DNA of 64,000 nt from Falsiroseomonas oleicola (GCF_019029495.1 NZ_JAERQM010000001.1:1240001-1304000); one strand, 5' to 3'. Counted from the stretch's first letter, positions 32,832-42,457 are shown. The notes: generated from the sequence alone by a model not told the origin. Made by a program: numbers and translations.

Positions 32832-33518
32832 TCAGCGGCCCGGCGGCGCGATAAGGTCGCGGGAGGTGAACAGGATGGTCCGCCCCCCCGGCGACATCAG
32901 CCAGAGGCTGGCGATCTGCCCCGCCTCCAGCCGGCCGAGGTCGAGCGGGCCGACCCGCTGCGCCCCGCATTGCGCCCGCAGCCGGGCCGCCGCCGGCGCC
33001 ACCGTGCGCGCCTGCATGCCGGGGACCGGGACATTGGGGATCACGGCGCGCCCGCTGGGGTCGAGGGCCAGCGTTGCCGTCGGGCAGTTCGGCGCCGCGT
33101 TGTAGAAGGTCAGCCGGGCGCGGAGCCGGTTGTATTCGGTGGTGTCCTCCAGCAGCCGGGCCACCACCTGATTGCCCTCCCGCATCAGCAGCACGGTGTT
33201 GAAGGTATTGGCATTGACCCGGAAGGGATGGGCGGTGGTGGCGCCGGCATGGGTGATGCGCAGGTCCAGCGTCTTGCCCGCCGCATTCTCCACCACGAAA
33301 TAATGGGAAATGCGCGCCGCATCCTCCGTGCCCAGTTCGCGCGGCAGGTCGAAATCGGACCGCAGCGAGGCCGGGCCATCGAGACCGTTGGCGTAGCGGA
33401 TCAGCGCGAAGCCATCGGGCAGCCGCAGCTCATAGAGCATCGGCGCCTGGGCCTGGACGGGCGGCGCGGCGGCCAGCGGGGCGGCGAGGGCTGCGAGCAG
33501 CAGGAGGATGCGGCGCAT
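32832..33518 (-). CDS. AlgF-like periplasmic protein (polysaccharide acetylation)
   Basis: A 228-residue exported protein with signal RRILLLLAALAAPLAAAPPV. The body has the look of AlgF, the periplasmic accessory protein of alginate O-acetylation: FALIRYANGL near the start, a Ser/Asn beta domain with ARLTFYNAAPNCPTATLALD, then NVPVPGMQARTVAPAAARL, the most AlgF-like part. The assignment is by pattern and moderate. It lies between two SGNH hydrolase genes with almost no spacing, as alg acetylation genes do, but no MBOAT (AlgI) gene is seen in the window. Confidence 0.55.
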   Translation of the reverse strand: MRRILLLLAALAAPLAAAPPVQAQAPMLYELRLPDGFALIRYANGLDGPASLRSDFDLPRELGTEDAARISHYFVVENAAGKTLDLRITHAGATTAHPFRVNANTFNTVLLMREGNQVVARLLEDTTEYNRLRARLTFYNAAPNCPTATLALDPSGRAVIPNVPVPGMQARTVAPAAARLRAQCGAQRVGPLDLGRLEAGQIASLWLMSPGGRTILFTSRDLIAPPGR

Positions 33519-33521
33519 GGC

Positions 33522-34178
33522 TCAGCGCCGCCGGACGGAGTTGATGAGGGCGATGATCTGCGGCGTCAGGGACCGCGCCCAATTGGCATAGCCGGCCGCC
33601 GTGTGGTGCTGGCCGTCATAGGTCGGCCAGGCGCCGGGGCGGGAGAAGGCGGTGCTGTCGATATAGGCGCAGGGCGCCACCTGGGTCGCCAGGTAGTCGG
33701 ACAGTTCCTTGGCCCGGTCGAAGGTCTTGAAGAAGGGTCCACCCTCCGTGCCCCAGGTCGGCCCGACCCAGATGCAGGGCATGGAGGTGGCCTGGAAGCG
33801 CGTGGTCAGGGTGCGCACCTGGTCGGTGATCCACTGCCGCGGCATCTCCCGCTGCGAATAGCCGCCCATCGTGTCGCCGATCCCGACGATGACCAGGTTC
33901 GGCCGGTGGCGCTGTACCAGCTCGTCGATCGAGAAGCTGCGCGCGGTATTGGTACGGTTGGTCTGCAGATTGCCCGCGCCGACGCGTGTCGCGGTGCCAC
34001 AGGGCACGCCGCGTGGCACCACCCAGGCGCCGGCGCCGACGCCGCAGGCGCTGTAGGTGGCGACCGTCGCGCCTTCCCGCCGCAACATGTCATGAAGATG
34101 GGTGCTCAGCGATCCAGGATAGACGAAGTGGCTGTCACCAATGACCAGAAGCGATAGCCCGACCAGCGCACCGGACAT
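33522..34178 (-). CDS. SGNH hydrolase-type protein (first gene of the acetylation-like group)
   Basis: A 218-residue SGNH-fold protein. Block I is LLVIGDSHFVYPG, with GDSH in place of GDSL, as is common in AlgX/AlgJ- and DHHW-type acetyltransferases. A central VIVGIGDTMGGYSQ holds the block III region, and block V is DGQHHTAAGY with the Asp/His pair. A short hydrophobic start (LVGLSLLVIG) is not a typical signal. Four Cys are present. It is expressed from an AT-rich promoter and is followed at 3 bp by the AlgF-like gene. Confidence 0.78.
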   Translation of the reverse strand: MSGALVGLSLLVIGDSHFVYPGSLSTHLHDMLRREGATVATYSACGVGAGAWVVPRGVPCGTATRVGAGNLQTNRTNTARSFSIDELVQRHRPNLVIVGIGDTMGGYSQREMPRQWITDQVRTLTTRFQATSMPCIWVGPTWGTEGGPFFKTFDRAKELSDYLATQVAPCAYIDSTAFSRPGAWPTYDGQHHTAAGYANWARSLTPQIIALINSVRRR

Positions 34179-34191
34179 CCAGCATCTCCTT

Positions 34192-34232
34192 TGAACAAAA
34201 AATAATACTATATTTTATTTTCCGGATGCACC
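34192..34232 (-). promoter_or_regulatory. AT-rich promoter region of the SGNH/AlgF-like group
   Basis: A run of about 30 bp with only a few G/C, the most AT-rich stretch in the window (on the coding strand GAAAATAAAATATAGTATTA followed by TTTTTTG). It stops 14 bp before the ATG of the SGNH gene and contains TATAGT and TAAAAT-like -10 candidates, with AAAGGAGA as ribosome site between it and the ATG. No -35 can be fixed with confidence. Confidence 0.5.
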
Positions 34233-34370
34233 GATAATGCCGACCGCGACCCTATGTCAATCACAGTTCGATGTCGGCACGGCGTCGCCCGTTTCAACCG
34301 AAATCAAACGCCGCGTCAGTTGCGCGCCGTCTTATACCAACGGCCCTTCCGCGTGACCGGCCCGCTGATA

Positions 34371-36071
34371 TCAGGCTGCCGGCAGTTTCACGATGAAACG
34401 CGCGCCAAGGATCGCGCCATCGGCGTCACGGCGGTTCTCGGCTGCGATGCGGCCCCGCAAACCCTCCACGATCTGGCGCGAGATCGACAGGCCCAGGCCC
34501 GAATGCTGGCCGAAGCGCTCGCCGGTGGGGCGTTCGCTGTAGAAGCGGTCGAAGATGCTCTCGAGCTTGGCATCGGGAATGCCCGGCCCCTGGTCCTCGA
34601 CGATGAATTCCACCATCTGCCCGGTGGGCCGCGCCCGCACCACCACATGGCCATCCTTCGGGCTGAAGGAGATGGCGTTGCCGATCAGGTTGCGGAACAC
34701 CTGCACCAGCCGACCCTCCACGCCCCGCACGATGAGCCCCTCGGCCGGTGCCTCGATCTCCAGCGTCGGGCTTCCCTCCTCCCGCGTCGCGGCGTGCAGT
34801 TCGCCCAGCGCGCCAAGGATCGGGGCGACATCCACCGGCACGGCGATGGTCCGCGACAATTCCGCATCCACGCGCGAACTGTCCGAGATGTCGTTGATGA
34901 GGCGGTCCATCCGCACCGCGTCGTCGGCGATGATGGCGAGCAGCCGCCGCTGCTTCACCGGATCCTCGATCCGGCGCAGCGTCTCGATGGCGCTGCGCAC
35001 GGAGGTGAGCGGATTGCGCAGCTCATGCGCCACATCGGCCGCGAAGCGTTCGTTGACGTCGATCCGGGCCCACAGGGCGCGGGCCGCGGTCTGGAGGTCC
35101 CGCGCCAGCACGCCGATCTCATCCGCCCGGGCCAGCAGCGGCCTCGGCACGCTGCCGCCACGGCCCTCGCCTTCGCGCATCGCGGCTGCGGATCGGGCGA
35201 GTTGCAGGATCGGCGTCGCGATGGTGCGCGACAGATACAGTGACAGCAGCACCGTCAGCACCAGCGCCAGGGCGAACAGGGCCAGGACCGAAACGCGGAT
35301 ATCCAGCAGACGCGCATCCACCTCCCGCGCCTCCCGCGTCAGCAGCACGATGCCGACGGAGGCGGCGCCCCGGCGGGCGGGTTCGGCGACGGAGACCAGC
35401 AACCGGCCCTCCGCCGTGCGGCGGATATAGGGGCGGACGCCGCCTTCCAGCGCCAGGCGCAGCTCCTCCCGCCGATCGGGGCCGCTGGTGCCGCCGAATT
35501 CGGGCTGCCAGTCGAAGGAGGGGGCGTTGGGATTCACATCCACCCGCACCTGGTCCTGCGCGCCGCGCGGCAGCATCGCGAGCACCTGTTCATACAGGCC
35601 GCCGACGGTGCCGGCGAAGGCGCCGCGTGGTTCGGGCGGCGGCAGGGGCTCGGTGACGATGGCGCCACCCGGCCCTTCGCGCACCCGGCTGTCGGCCACC
35701 AGCAGGCCGGTATTGTCGAACAGCCGCGCCTGGGTGTTGGGGGAAGGTTCCACCAGCCGGCGCAGCAGCGGACGGGCGGCTTCCGGCACCAGGATGGTGC
35801 GGTCATCCCGCGGGGTGGCTGCCGCCTCCCCGATCGCGGCGGCATAGATGCGGGCCTGGGTCCGCAGTGATTCGACCTCCGCTGCCAGCAACCCGTTCTG
35901 GTACTGGTCCAGATAGAGCAGGGAGGCGGCGAGCAGCGCCGGCGGCAGGGCGTTCATCAGCAGGATGCGGCGCAGCAGCGGCGACATCCAGCGCCGCCGA
36001 TGCGGCTCCGCCTTCACCTTGTGGGAAGGCGGGGGGGCGGGGAGCGAGGGGGCGCCGCCCGAATCGGGCAT
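34371..36071 (-). CDS. chvG: ChvG/ExoS-type sensor histidine kinase
   Basis: A 566-residue membrane kinase. Two transmembrane helices (RILLMNALPPALLAASLLYL and VLALFALALVLTVLLSLYL) flank a periplasmic sensor domain of about 220 residues (RLFDNTGLLVADSR, then VDVNPNAPSFDWQPE), the stimulus-sensing domain of ChvG. HAMP, HisKA (FAADVAHELRNPLTSVRSAI) and HATPase (RNLIGNAISFSP, DQGPGIPD, GLGLSIS) follow. ChvG normally pairs with ChvI, encoded next to it, in acid and envelope-stress control. No response regulator gene lies beside it here, and hprK, often downstream, is 20 kb away. Confidence 0.87.
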   Translation of the reverse strand: MPDSGGAPSLPAPPPSHKVKAEPHRRRWMSPLLRRILLMNALPPALLAASLLYLDQYQNGLLAAEVESLRTQARIYAAAIGEAAATPRDDRTILVPEAARPLLRRLVEPSPNTQARLFDNTGLLVADSRVREGPGGAIVTEPLPPPEPRGAFAGTVGGLYEQVLAMLPRGAQDQVRVDVNPNAPSFDWQPEFGGTSGPDRREELRLALEGGVRPYIRRTAEGRLLVSVAEPARRGAASVGIVLLTREAREVDARLLDIRVSVLALFALALVLTVLLSLYLSRTIATPILQLARSAAAMREGEGRGGSVPRPLLARADEIGVLARDLQTAARALWARIDVNERFAADVAHELRNPLTSVRSAIETLRRIEDPVKQRRLLAIIADDAVRMDRLINDISDSSRVDAELSRTIAVPVDVAPILGALGELHAATREEGSPTLEIEAPAEGLIVRGVEGRLVQVFRNLIGNAISFSPKDGHVVVRARPTGQMVEFIVEDQGPGIPDAKLESIFDRFYSERPTGERFGQHSGLGLSISRQIVEGLRGRIAAENRRDADGAILGARFIVKLPAA

Positions 36072-36197
36072 GGGTCCGGGGATTCCTGTGGCTGCCGGGG
36101 AAAGCTAGCCGGGAGACTGCCGCAAGGCCATGGCGGTTGCGTGGCAGCGCGGATGGGCGAAGACTTCCGGTCAAGCAAGATAAGGGAGGCGCGAAAG

Positions 36198-37814
36198 ATG
36201 CTCGGGCTGATGCAGGACTGGCCGCTGCGTGTCCACCGGCTGATCGACCACGCCGCCCGCCACCATGGTGGCCGCGCCGTGGTCAGCCGCAGCGTGGAGG
36301 GGCCGATCCACCGCACCGATTTTTCCGGGTTGCGCCGGCGGTCGCTGGCGCTCGCCCAGCGCCTGGTGCGGGAGGGTGTGCGGCCGGGCGACCGGGTGGC
36401 GACACTGGCCTGGAACACCTGGCGCCATATCGAGGCCTGGTACGGCATCACCGGGGCGGGCGCCGTCTATCACACGCTGAACCCGCGCCTGTTTCCGGAC
36501 CAGATCGCCTGGATCCTGAACCACGCCGAAAGCCGGCTGATGTTTTTGGACCTTTCCTTCATCGCCCTGGCGGAAGGCATCTCGGAAAAGCTGCCCCATG
36601 TCACGCGCTACGTCGTGCTGACGGATGCGGCGCATATGCCGGAGACGAAGCTGCCCGGCGCGGTGGATTACGAAAGCTGGCTGGCGGAGGCGGATGGCGA
36701 TTTCGCCTGGGCGCCCGGCGAGGAGAACGCCGCCGCCGGCCTCTGCTACACCTCCGGCACCACGGGCGAACCCAAGGGCGTGCTCTATTCCCACCGCTCC
36801 AATGTGCTGCACGCGCTGGCGGTCGCGGCGCCGGACATGATGGGGCTTTCGGCGATGGACCGGGTGATGCCGGTGGTGCCGATGTTCCATGCCAATGGCT
36901 GGTGCCTGCCCTTCGTCGCGCCGCTGACCGGCGCCGGGCTGGTGCTGCCCGGGCCGAAGCTGGACGGCCCCTCGCTGCATGCGCTGATGGAGGCGGAGGG
37001 TGTCACCTTCACCGCCGCCGTGCCCACCGTCTGGCTCGGGCTGTTGCAGCACATGGAGGCGACGGGCGCCGAACTCACCACGCTGAAGCGCGTGGTGATC
37101 GGCGGCTCCGCCTGCCCCCGCGCGCTCACCTCCGCCTTCGAGCAGCGCGGGGTGCATGTGGTGCATGCCTGGGGCATGACCGAGACCAGCCCCATCGGCA
37201 CCATCTGCGGCGTGAAGCCGGAAGTGGCGGGGCGCGACGCCGAAGGGGTGCTGGACCTGCAGGAGACCCAGGGTTTTCCGCCCTTCACGGTCGACATGCG
37301 CATCGTCGGCGACGATGGCGTGGAAAAGCCCTGGGACGGCAGCACCTTCGGCAATCTCCAGGTGCGCGGCCCCACCGTGACGCGCGGCTATTTCCGCACC
37401 GGGGATGCGCTGACGGAAGACGGCTGGTTCGAGACGGGCGATGTCGCGACCATCGATCCCGCCGGCTACATGCACATCACCGACCGCACCAAGGACGTCA
37501 TCAAGTCCGGCGGCGAATGGATCTCCTCCATCGCGCTGGAGAATCTCGCCATGGGCCATCCTGATGTCGCGGAGGCCGCCGTGGTCGCCGCGCGTCACCC
37601 GAAATGGGACGAGCGGCCCCTGCTGGTGGTGGTGGCCAAGCCCGGGCGGGCGGTGACGCGGGAGGGGATGGTGGCGCATCTGGCGCCGCATGTCGCGAAA
37701 TGGTGGCTGCCGGATGATGTGGTGGTGGTGGATGAGATTCCGCACACCGCCACCGGCAAGATCCTCAAGACGAAGCTGCGGGAACAATTCGCGGGGTATT
37801 TCGGGGTGCCGTGA
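36198..37814 (+). CDS. Medium/long-chain acyl-CoA ligase
   Basis: A 538-residue ATP-dependent acyl-CoA synthetase (AMP-binding). The P-loop-like A3 motif [18 protein letters not shown] is at about 178-195; A5 is [14 protein letters not shown]8 [20 protein letters not shown] with [16 protein letters not shown], and A10 Lys in TATGKILK. The N-terminus [20 protein letters not shown] is typical of the DmdB/medium-chain group. Substrates there include fatty acids and methylmercaptopropionate; none can be chosen. ATG 36198 follows GGGAGG. The next gene, an SDR, is close behind. Confidence 0.92.
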   Translation: MLGLMQDWPLRVHRLIDHAARHHGGRAVVSRSVEGPIHRTDFSGLRRRSLALAQRLVREGVRPGDRVATLAWNTWRHIEAWYGITGAGAVYHTLNPRLFPDQIAWILNHAESRLMFLDLSFIALAEGISEKLPHVTRYVVLTDAAHMPETKLPGAVDYESWLAEADGDFAWAPGEENAAAGLCYTSGTTGEPKGVLYSHRSNVLHALAVAAPDMMGLSAMDRVMPVVPMFHANGWCLPFVAPLTGAGLVLPGPKLDGPSLHALMEAEGVTFTAAVPTVWLGLLQHMEATGAELTTLKRVVIGGSACPRALTSAFEQRGVHVVHAWGMTETSPIGTICGVKPEVAGRDAEGVLDLQETQGFPPFTVDMRIVGDDGVEKPWDGSTFGNLQVRGPTVTRGYFRTGDALTEDGWFETGDVATIDPAGYMHITDRTKDVIKSGGEWISSIALENLAMGHPDVAEAAVVAARHPKWDERPLLVVVAKPGRAVTREGMVAHLAPHVAKWWLPDDVVVVDEIPHTATGKILKTKLREQFAGYFGVP

Positions 37815-37855
37815 GGGCGGCTAGCTTCCTGCCGCAACGACGAGGGACTCGGAAC

Positions 37856-38584
37856 ATGGCAGGCACGGCCCTGGTCACCGGCGGCAGCCGCGGAATCGGC
37901 GCGGCCATCGCGCTGCGGCTGGGTGCCGCGGGGCATGACGTGGCGATCACCTACCAGAGCAACGCCGCCGCCGCCGACAAGGTGGTCGCCGCGCTGGCAG
38001 CCCAGGGCCGCCGCGGCCTCGCCATCCAGGCCGACAGCGCCGATGCCGGCGCGATCCGCGCGGCGGTGGATCGCGCGGCGGCCGAACTCGGCGGGCTGCG
38101 CGTGCTGGTGAACAATGCCGGCCTGTTCCCCTATGGCGCGCCGGAATCGGTGACGGAGGCGGAGCTGGAACGCGTGCTGGCGGTGAACAGCAAGGCGCCC
38201 TTCATCGCCGCGCAGCAGGCGCTGCGCCACATGGCGGAGGGCGGGCGCATCATCAGCATCGGCTCCACCCTGGCGCATCAGGTGGGCCAGCCGGGGCTGA
38301 CGCTCTATGCGATGAGCAAGGCGGCGCTGGTCGGCTTCACCCAGGGGCTGGCCCGCGACCTCGGCCCGCGCGGCATCACCGTGAACCTGGTGGACCCCGG
38401 CTCCACCGACACCGAGATGAACCCCGCCGACGGCCCGGGGGCGGAGGCGCAGCGCGCCGGCGTGGCGCTCGGCCGCTACGGACGGCCGGAGGAACTGGCG
38501 GCGATGGTCGTCTGGCTCGCCAGCCCGGAGGCGAGCTACGTCACCGGCGCCCGCTTCACCGTCGATGGCGGCGCCACTGCCTGA
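37856..38584 (+). CDS. SDR family oxidoreductase (FabG-like)
   Basis: A 242-residue classical SDR. NADP loop LVTGGSRGIGAAIALRL (5-21), NNAG in VLVNNAGLFPYG, active-site Ser in IISIGSTLAH, YAMSK catalytic pair and the C-terminal YVTGARFTVDGG. All residues expected for an active 3-oxoacyl reductase-like enzyme are present. The substrate is unknown; position behind an acyl-CoA ligase suggests a lipid-related role. ATG 37856 was chosen because it puts the dinucleotide loop five residues in, as in the family. Confidence 0.9.
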   Translation: MAGTALVTGGSRGIGAAIALRLGAAGHDVAITYQSNAAAADKVVAALAAQGRRGLAIQADSADAGAIRAAVDRAAAELGGLRVLVNNAGLFPYGAPESVTEAELERVLAVNSKAPFIAAQQALRHMAEGGRIISIGSTLAHQVGQPGLTLYAMSKAALVGFTQGLARDLGPRGITVNLVDPGSTDTEMNPADGPGAEAQRAGVALGRYGRPEELAAMVVWLASPEASYVTGARFTVDGGATA

Positions 38585-38585
38585 G

Positions 38586-39503
38586 ATGCCCCGCATCGGC
38601 ATCGCCCTCGGCAGCGGCTCCGCGCGGGGCTGGGCGCATATCGGCGTGCTGGATGCGCTGGCCGAGGCGGGTATCCATCCCGAGATCGTCTGCGGCACCT
38701 CCATCGGTGCCCTGGTCGGCGCCGCCCATGTCGCCGGCCGCCTGCCGCGATTGCGGGACTGGGTGGAGGCGGCGACCTGGCGGGAGATCGTCGGCCTGCT
38801 GGATGTCCGGCTGACCGGCGGCGGGCTGATCGATGGCAAGGAACTGCTGTCCTTCCTCAACGGGCTGGGCCTCGCCGGGTCGATCGAAAGCCAGCCCCTG
38901 CGCTACGCCGCCGTCGCCACGGACCTCGCCAATGGGCGGGAGGTCTGGCTCCAGTCCGGCCCGATGCATGCGGCGGTGCGCGCCTCGGCCGCCCTGCCCG
39001 GCCTGTTCAGCCCGGCCTTGCATGAGGGGCGCTGGCTGGTGGATGGCGGGCTGTGCAACCCGGTGCCGGTCTCCGTCTGCCGGGCGCTGGGGGCGGAGGT
39101 CATCATCGCCGTCAACCTGAATGGCGATCTGCTCGGCCGCCGCTTCGAAGCAACCGCGCCCCCAATGGCGGCGCCGGCGACCTCCCCGCCGAGTTCGGAA
39201 GGCATGGGCCGCGCGCTGCGCGACCTGCCGCTGGCGCTGCGGGACCAGGCGGTGGCGCTGGCCGGGCGGCTGTTCCCGCTCAGTGCGGCGACGCCCGGCT
39301 ATTTCGACGTGCTGGCGAATTCCATCAACATCATGCAGGACCAGATCACCCGCACCCGGCTGGCCGGCGACCCGCCGCATGTGCTGCTGCTGCCCCGGCT
39401 GCGCGACATGGCGCTGATGGATTTCCACCGCGGCCGCGAAGCCATCGCGGAAGGCCGCGCCTGCGTCGAGCAGGCCCTGCCGCTGCTGCGGCGGCATCTG
39501 TGA
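38586..39503 (+). CDS. Patatin-like phospholipase (RssA/YchK type)
   Basis: A 305-residue patatin-domain lipase. The oxyanion loop is GSGSARGWAHIGVLDAL (9-25), the nucleophile Ser39 in CGTSIGALVG, and the dyad Asp153 in LVDGGLCNP. The C-terminal region has NIMQDQITRTRLAGDPPHVL as in bacterial RssA/NTE-like proteins. It hydrolyses phospholipids or other acyl esters in the cytoplasm. The ATG starts 2 bp after the SDR stop and the stop overlaps the next gene, so this is one operon with the acyl-CoA ligase and AzlCD. Confidence 0.9.
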   Translation: MPRIGIALGSGSARGWAHIGVLDALAEAGIHPEIVCGTSIGALVGAAHVAGRLPRLRDWVEAATWREIVGLLDVRLTGGGLIDGKELLSFLNGLGLAGSIESQPLRYAAVATDLANGREVWLQSGPMHAAVRASAALPGLFSPALHEGRWLVDGGLCNPVPVSVCRALGAEVIIAVNLNGDLLGRRFEATAPPMAAPATSPPSSEGMGRALRDLPLALRDQAVALAGRLFPLSAATPGYFDVLANSINIMQDQITRTRLAGDPPHVLLLPRLRDMALMDFHRGREAIAEGRACVEQALPLLRRHL

Positions 39504-40180
39504 GCGCCGGCCAGGCATCCCGGCAAGGCGTGACGGAGGCGCTGGGCGCGCCGGCCCTGGCGATGGGCGCCACCTTCCTGGCCTTCGGCGCGGCGGTGGC
39601 GGAGGCCGGGCTGCCGCTGGGCTGGGCGCTGCTCTGCACCGGCGCGGTCTATGGCATGGCGGGGCAGTTGGTCCTGTTGCAGGTGGCCTCCGGCGGCGGC
39701 GCCGCGCTGCCGGCGACGCGGGCGGCCACCGCCGCCAATGCCCGCTTCCTGCCCATGGCCGTGGCCATCGCGCCGCTGCTCGGGCGCCGCGCGCCGCGCT
39801 GGCTGGCGCTGCCCTTCATCGCCATCACCCCCTGGGCGGCGGGCATGCGCCGCCTGCCGGCCCTGGCGGAGCCGGCGCGGCTGCCCTGGTTCCTGGGCTT
39901 CGCCGTGGCCTCCTGGTGCGCGGCGATGGCGGCGACGGCGGCGGGGCACCTGGCGGCGCCCGCTTTGCCGCTGCCGCTGCGGGCGGCGCTGCTGTTCGCC
40001 AATCCGCTGTATTTCGCGCTGCTGCTGGCCGCCGATGCCGGCCGGCCGGGGGTCGCCCCGGCGCTGCTGGCCGGCATCCTGGCCGCGCCCCTGGCCCATG
40101 CCGTGGGGGGCGCCTGGGGTCTGCCGCTGGCGGGCCTGATCGGCGGCAGCCTGGCTTTCCTCTGGCAGCGCTGGCGATGA
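39500..40180 (+). CDS. azlC: AzlC family branched-chain amino acid exporter subunit
   Basis: A 226-residue inner-membrane protein with six or seven hydrophobic segments. The family's N-terminal region is recognisable (ALAMGATFLAFGAAVAEAGL, GAVYGMAGQLVLLQV), as is the NARFLPMAVAIAPLL loop. AzlC with AzlD exports branched-chain amino acids and analogues. The GTG start overlaps the patatin stop as GTGA. The small partner AzlD begins in its last codon. Confidence 0.82.
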   Translation: MSAGQASRQGVTEALGAPALAMGATFLAFGAAVAEAGLPLGWALLCTGAVYGMAGQLVLLQVASGGGAALPATRAATAANARFLPMAVAIAPLLGRRAPRWLALPFIAITPWAAGMRRLPALAEPARLPWFLGFAVASWCAAMAATAAGHLAAPALPLPLRAALLFANPLYFALLLAADAGRPGVAPALLAGILAAPLAHAVGGAWGLPLAGLIGGSLAFLWQRWR

Positions 40181-40500
40181 GCCAGCCGGACCTGGCGCTG
40201 CTGCTGACCGTGCTGGTAGGCCTGGCCCTGCGCGGGCTCGGCCTGCTGCTGGGCGGCGCGCTGCGGCCCGACCATCCGGCCATCGCCTGGGCCTCCGCCG
40301 TCTCCGTCGCCACCCTGGCGGCCTTCGTCACCCTGGCCATCGCCGCCCCCGCCGGGCTGCTGGCAACGGTGCCCCTGGCCGCGCGGCTGGTCGGGCTGGC
40401 GGCAGGTGGCCTGGCCTATTGGCGTCTGCGCGGCCGGCTGCTGCCGGCCATGGCGGCGGGGCTGGCGGCGCTGCTGCTGGCACGGCTGCTCACCGGCTGA
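40177..40500 (+). CDS. azlD: AzlD family branched-chain amino acid exporter subunit
   Basis: A 107-residue membrane protein of three to four helices (LLLTVLVGLALRGLGLLLGG, IAWASAVSVATLAAFVTLAI, LAARLVGLAAGGLAYWRLRG). The size, position and ATGA overlap with azlC identify it as AzlD more than sequence does, since this family is poorly conserved. It forms a complex with AzlC. Confidence 0.72.
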   Translation: MSQPDLALLLTVLVGLALRGLGLLLGGALRPDHPAIAWASAVSVATLAAFVTLAIAAPAGLLATVPLAARLVGLAAGGLAYWRLRGRLLPAMAAGLAALLLARLLTG

Positions 40501-40598
40501 CGCGCGCGGCCATTCCGCGGGGTCGGATTCCACGATATCAAGAATTTTGAGACTGCGGGGCTCAACGGGGAGCAGGCGCCGATCCGAGGCCAGGACAG

Positions 40599-41621
40599 AT
40601 GACCATGATCGGGTTCGATCTCGGCTCCGAGACGGGGCGGGAAAGGGCACGGCTGGCGATCGCGAATTTCGGCATCGCCTTCTTCGAATCCGACATGGTC
40701 ACCAGGCTGGTGACGGTCACGCCCAACGCCTTCGCGATGTTCGGCCTGCCCGTGCCCGACCACATGCCGGTCGCCCGCACCGGCTTCTGGGACTGCTACC
40801 ACCCGGACGACAAGGACGCCGCCCTCGCCACCTTCGAATCCGACCTGCGCGGCGAGCGCAACCGCGACGTCTATTGCGAGCGGGTGCGGATCATCCGCCA
40901 GACCGATGGCGCCATCCGCTGGATCGAGTTCCTGGGCCGCATGTTCGGCCCGCCAGGGGCGCGCACCCATATCGTCGGCATGCTGCGCGACGTGACGGAG
41001 GCGGTGGAGGCGGAGGAACGCCAGGCCCTGCTGATGCGGGAGGTGAAGCACCGCGCCAACAACACACTGGCCGTGGTGCAGTCGCTGGTGCGGCTGACCC
41101 GGGGCGACAATCTGCCCGACTACCGCCACAGCCTGGAAGGCCGCATCCTGTCCCTGGCGCGCACGCAGAGCCTCGTGGAGCGCGCCGATGGCCAGCCGAC
41201 CACCCTGGCGGCGCTGGTCGCCGCCGAACTCGCGGCCTATCTCGACCATATCGACCTGGCCCTGCGCGCGCCGCCCTCGCTGGCCGCGCCGGCGGTGCAG
41301 CCGGTGGCGATGATCCTGCACGAGCTGGCGACCAACGCCGCCAAGCACGGCGCCTTCGCCGCGGCGGAAGGCCGGGTGGGGCTGTCGGCGGCGGTCATGG
41401 GGGCGGAGGTGGTGCTGGGCTGGGCCGAAGCGGGCGGCCCGGAGATCGGCGACTCGCCCCGGCACAAGGGCACCGGCATGGCGGTGATCCTGGCCCAGAT
41501 CCGCCGGCTGGGCGGTACCTGGCAGACGGAATGGCAGCCCGGGGGGCTGGTCGCGGAAATCCGCGTCCCGCTGCCGCGCTGGACCGGGACGGCGGCCGCT
41601 CAGCCCGGCGCGAAGCCGTAG
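40599..41621 (+). CDS. PAS-HWE family sensor histidine kinase
   Basis: A 340-residue soluble kinase. A PAS domain (about 15-135, with FWDCYHPDDKDAALATFES and the C-terminal RTHIVGMLRDVTE) precedes an HWE/HisKA_2 phosphotransfer module: LLMREVKHRANNTLAVVQSL with His151, the N-box LHELATNAAKHGAF, and the WxE motif in VLGWAEAGGP. HWE kinases in alphaproteobacteria often sense light or feed the general stress response. No flavin-binding LOV motif (GxNCRFLQ) is seen. It has no partner regulator beside it. Confidence 0.9.
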   Translation: MTMIGFDLGSETGRERARLAIANFGIAFFESDMVTRLVTVTPNAFAMFGLPVPDHMPVARTGFWDCYHPDDKDAALATFESDLRGERNRDVYCERVRIIRQTDGAIRWIEFLGRMFGPPGARTHIVGMLRDVTEAVEAEERQALLMREVKHRANNTLAVVQSLVRLTRGDNLPDYRHSLEGRILSLARTQSLVERADGQPTTLAALVAAELAAYLDHIDLALRAPPSLAAPAVQPVAMILHELATNAAKHGAFAAAEGRVGLSAAVMGAEVVLGWAEAGGPEIGDSPRHKGTGMAVILAQIRRLGGTWQTEWQPGGLVAEIRVPLPRWTGTAAAQPGAKP

Positions 41622-42457
41622 AGGCGCGCCGGATTCGCCGCCAGGATGGCGTCCCGCACCGCGGTCTCCGGCGCCCAATCGGCCAGCAGGTCCAGCAGCG
41701 CGGCGTCGTCGGGGATGGTGGTGGCGTTGGGATGCGGCCAGTTGGTGCCCCAGACCATCCGCTCCGGCGCCGCCGTCACCAGCGCCTGGGCCAGGGGCGT
41801 GACGGCGGCTGGCCGCGCCTGGTCCAGGCTGTAGGGCGAGGACAGCTTCACCCAGCCGCGGCCGGCCTGAAGCAGATCCATCATCACGGCCCAGGCCGGA
41901 TGCGCCGCCCAGCCTTCCAGCGGCAGTTGCCCGAAATGGTCGAAGACCACCGGGCAGGGCGCGGCGCGCAGCACCGGGGCGAGATCGGCGATCATCTCGG
42001 CCGTGGCAAAGATCTGAAGGTGCCAGCCGAGATCGGCCATGCGCCGCGCCAGGGGCGCCACATCGGCGGCCGACAGGGGGATGCCCTGCACCAGATTGGC
42101 CCGCGCGCCGACCACGCCGGCCTCCGCCATGTCGCGCAGCAGTCCCGCATCGGCCTCCGGCCGCACCACCGCCACCATCCGCGCCCGCCCTGTCCCGGCC
42201 TGCCGCAGGGCGTCCAGATGTCCTTCATTGTCGAGGCCGTAGCTGGAGGGCTGCACCAGCACGTGCCGCTGCACGCCGAGCCGCGCCAGCAGCCGGGCAT
42301 GGTCGGCCAGCATCGCGCTGCCATGCGGCCTGCCGCCGGGCACCACCGGCCAGGCGGCGTCATAGACATGATGGTGGCAATCCACGGCGCCCGGCGGCAC
42401 GGCCAGGCGGGGCGGATCGAGACCTTCGGTGAAGGGAATTCTCGCGGCGTCATCCAT
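41600..42457 (-). CDS. Amidohydrolase family 2 (TIM-barrel) lactonase/hydrolase
   Basis: A 285-residue amidohydrolase of the 2-pyrone-4,6-dicarboxylate lactonase type. N-terminal VDCHHHVYD carries the metal-type histidines; PVVFDHFGQLPLEGW and MVWGTNWPHPNAT give the later His and Asp ligand strands. Members hydrolyse lactones or decarboxylate aromatic acids. The substrate is unknown. It ends inside the tail of the HWE kinase gene (22-bp convergent overlap) and diverges from the hydroxyacid dehydrogenase gene. Confidence 0.87.
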   Translation of the reverse strand: MDDAARIPFTEGLDPPRLAVPPGAVDCHHHVYDAAWPVVPGGRPHGSAMLADHARLLARLGVQRHVLVQPSSYGLDNEGHLDALRQAGTGRARMVAVVRPEADAGLLRDMAEAGVVGARANLVQGIPLSAADVAPLARRMADLGWHLQIFATAEMIADLAPVLRAAPCPVVFDHFGQLPLEGWAAHPAWAVMMDLLQAGRGWVKLSSPYSLDQARPAAVTPLAQALVTAAPERMVWGTNWPHPNATTIPDDAALLDLLADWAPETAVRDAILAANPARLYGFAPG

